Below, piece by piece: positions 63,165 through 64,000 of a DNA stretch of 64,000 nucleotides; position 1 is the stretch's first letter, and every line of letters starts with the position of its first letter. A program made the translations under genes and the position numbers. The notes under the pieces are model-generated. The model saw only the letters and a program-made list of their open reading frames with translations. It did no database searches and was not told the origin of the DNA. The stretch is from an uncultured Tateyamaria sp. (GTDB lineage: Bacteria; Pseudomonadota; Alphaproteobacteria; Rhodobacterales; Rhodobacteraceae): contig NZ_CANNDO010000001.1 in assembly GCF_947503385.1 (NCBI RefSeq), forward strand, positions 868,001-932,000, written 5' to 3'.

Positions 63165-64000
63165 ATGAAATTCACGCTCAGCTGGCTCAAGGATCACCTC
63201 GACACCACCGCATCGGTGGACGAGATCGCTTATGCCCTGACCGATCTCGGGCTTGAGGTCGAAGGCATCGAAGATCGCGGCGCGTCGCTTGCCGATTTTA
63301 CCATCGGCAAGGTGTTGAGCGCGGAGAAACATCCCGACGCGGACCGCTTGCGCGTTTGTCAGGTGGCCACGGACGAAGGCACCAAGCAGATCATCTGCGG
63401 CGCACCCAATGCGCGCGAGGGGATCACGGTTGTCGTGGCCAAACCGGGCGTCTACGTTCCCGGTATCGACACGACGATTGGCGTGGGCAAGATACGCGGT
63501 ATCGAGAGCTTCGGCATGATGGCCTCTGAACGCGAGATGGAACTCAGTGACGAACATGATGGCATCATCGAACTGCCATCAGGAGAGGTGGGCGAACGCT
63601 TTGTCGATTGGCTGGCCGCCAATGACCCGGCCAAGGTCGACCCGGTGATCGAGATTGCGATCACCCCGAACCGGCCAGATGCGCTGGGTGTGCGGGGCAT
63701 CGCGCGAGACTTGGCCGCGCGGGGCATCGGAACGATGCGACCCTATCCCGACAGCGCGGTCGAGAGTGCGTTTGTCTCCGACATTTCCGTCAGTATCGAC
63801 GACGACACGCTGGATGGCTGCCCTGCCTTTTACGGGCGCCTGATACGTGGGGTCACGAACGGACCCAGCCCCGCATGGTTGCAGGACCGGCTGCGGGCCA
63901 TCGGCCTGCGTCCGATCTCATTTCTGGTCGATGTGACCAACTTCTTCACCTTTGACCAGAACCGGCCCCTGCATGTGTTTGACGCCGACAAGGTGGCCGG
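63165..64000 (+). CDS. pheT: Phenylalanyl-tRNA synthetase subunit beta (3' partial)
   Basis: 278 residues are visible before the window ends; full PheT has about 800. MKFTLSWLKDHLDTTASVDE opens the protein; the EMAP/OB-fold region has LSAEKHPDADRLRVCQV and AREGITVVVAKPG, followed by the start of the B1/B3 region (ITPNRPDALGVRGIARDLAA). It forms the alpha2-beta2 enzyme with PheS. It is on the + strand, 7.4 kb from pheS, which is on the - strand. Confidence 0.97.
   Translation, partial: MKFTLSWLKDHLDTTASVDEIAYALTDLGLEVEGIEDRGASLADFTIGKVLSAEKHPDADRLRVCQVATDEGTKQIICGAPNAREGITVVVAKPGVYVPGIDTTIGVGKIRGIESFGMMASEREMELSDEHDGIIELPSGEVGERFVDWLAANDPAKVDPVIEIAITPNRPDALGVRGIARDLAARGIGTMRPYPDSAVESAFVSDISVSIDDDTLDGCPAFYGRLIRGVTNGPSPAWLQDRLRAIGLRPISFLVDVTNFFTFDQNRPLHVFDADKVA

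Noticed and set aside
1-64000. CRISPR arrays, insertion sequences, prophage genes, rRNA
   Set aside because: No regularly spaced repeats, transposase or integrase motifs, or rRNA sequence were seen; the two short repeat families have only two copies each here and no coding capacity of their own.

Overview
The window is GC-rich, densely coded DNA that fits a marine alphaproteobacterium of the Roseobacter group (Rhodobacterales). Pointers are the taurine genes, an L-malyl-CoA lyase of the Rhodobacter Mcl1 type, an FYDLN-acid (TIGR02300) protein, a dgcN/dgcA pair and separate mnmD and FAD-oxidoreductase genes. No phage, plasmid, transposase or CRISPR signal is visible. Function calls rest on reading the sequence against remembered families; no search was run.

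Layout. 1-16.3 kb: the end of a type I secretion pair (ABC protein cut by the window edge, plus HlyD-like adaptor), then housekeeping and accessory genes (thioesterase, methyltransferase, GNAT, adenosine kinase, endonuclease III, Hint-domain protein, Ada-like repair protein, OmpA lipoprotein, FMN reductase, glyoxalase-fold protein, MaoC-type dehydratase, a divergent mnmD / FAD-oxidoreductase pair, EamA transporter, lytic transglycosylase) and dapA.

17.4-36.2 kb: a near-complete taurine dissimilation island. TauABC imports taurine, Tpa transaminates it to sulfoacetaldehyde, Xsc makes acetyl phosphate and sulfite, Pta and AckA turn acetyl phosphate into acetyl-CoA or acetate plus ATP, and a SoeABC-type molybdoenzyme is placed to oxidise the sulfite. 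TauR is the expected regulator, and direct repeats resembling its operator lie before tauR and between tpa and tauA. A four-gene block (EamA transporter, DJ-1/PfpI protein, SnoaL-like protein, LysR regulator) sits inside the island.

36.2-48.6 kb: a tRNA-Ala(GGC) with a 112-bp duplication at its 3' side, TIGR02300 protein, YgjP-like protease, regulators, a cytosolic sensor kinase, accA, a LysE/AsnC pair, a membrane protein with a decayed GGDEF-like region, a small lytic transglycosylase, mcl1 and an unknown membrane protein.

48.7-64 kb: a D-glutamate/D-amino-acid operon (dgcN, dgcA, cysteine hydrolase, D-amino-acid aminotransferase), an SPFH/NfeD pair, pheS, two related membrane-anchored OmpA-domain proteins with small partners, a BLUF photoreceptor, rpmI-rplT, pyk, an N-formylglutamate amidohydrolase-like protein, a DUF1244 protein and the start of pheT on the opposite strand from pheS.

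The most unusual observations are two families of short dispersed repeats. One (48 bp, two copies) has a hairpin with a compensatory base-pair change, lies 24-25 nt before a start codon in both places, and in one copy also encodes the C-terminus of a 69-residue ORF that bridges soeA and soeB with ATGA overlaps on both sides. The other (about 42 bp, two copies) may supply the ribosome-binding site of dgcA.
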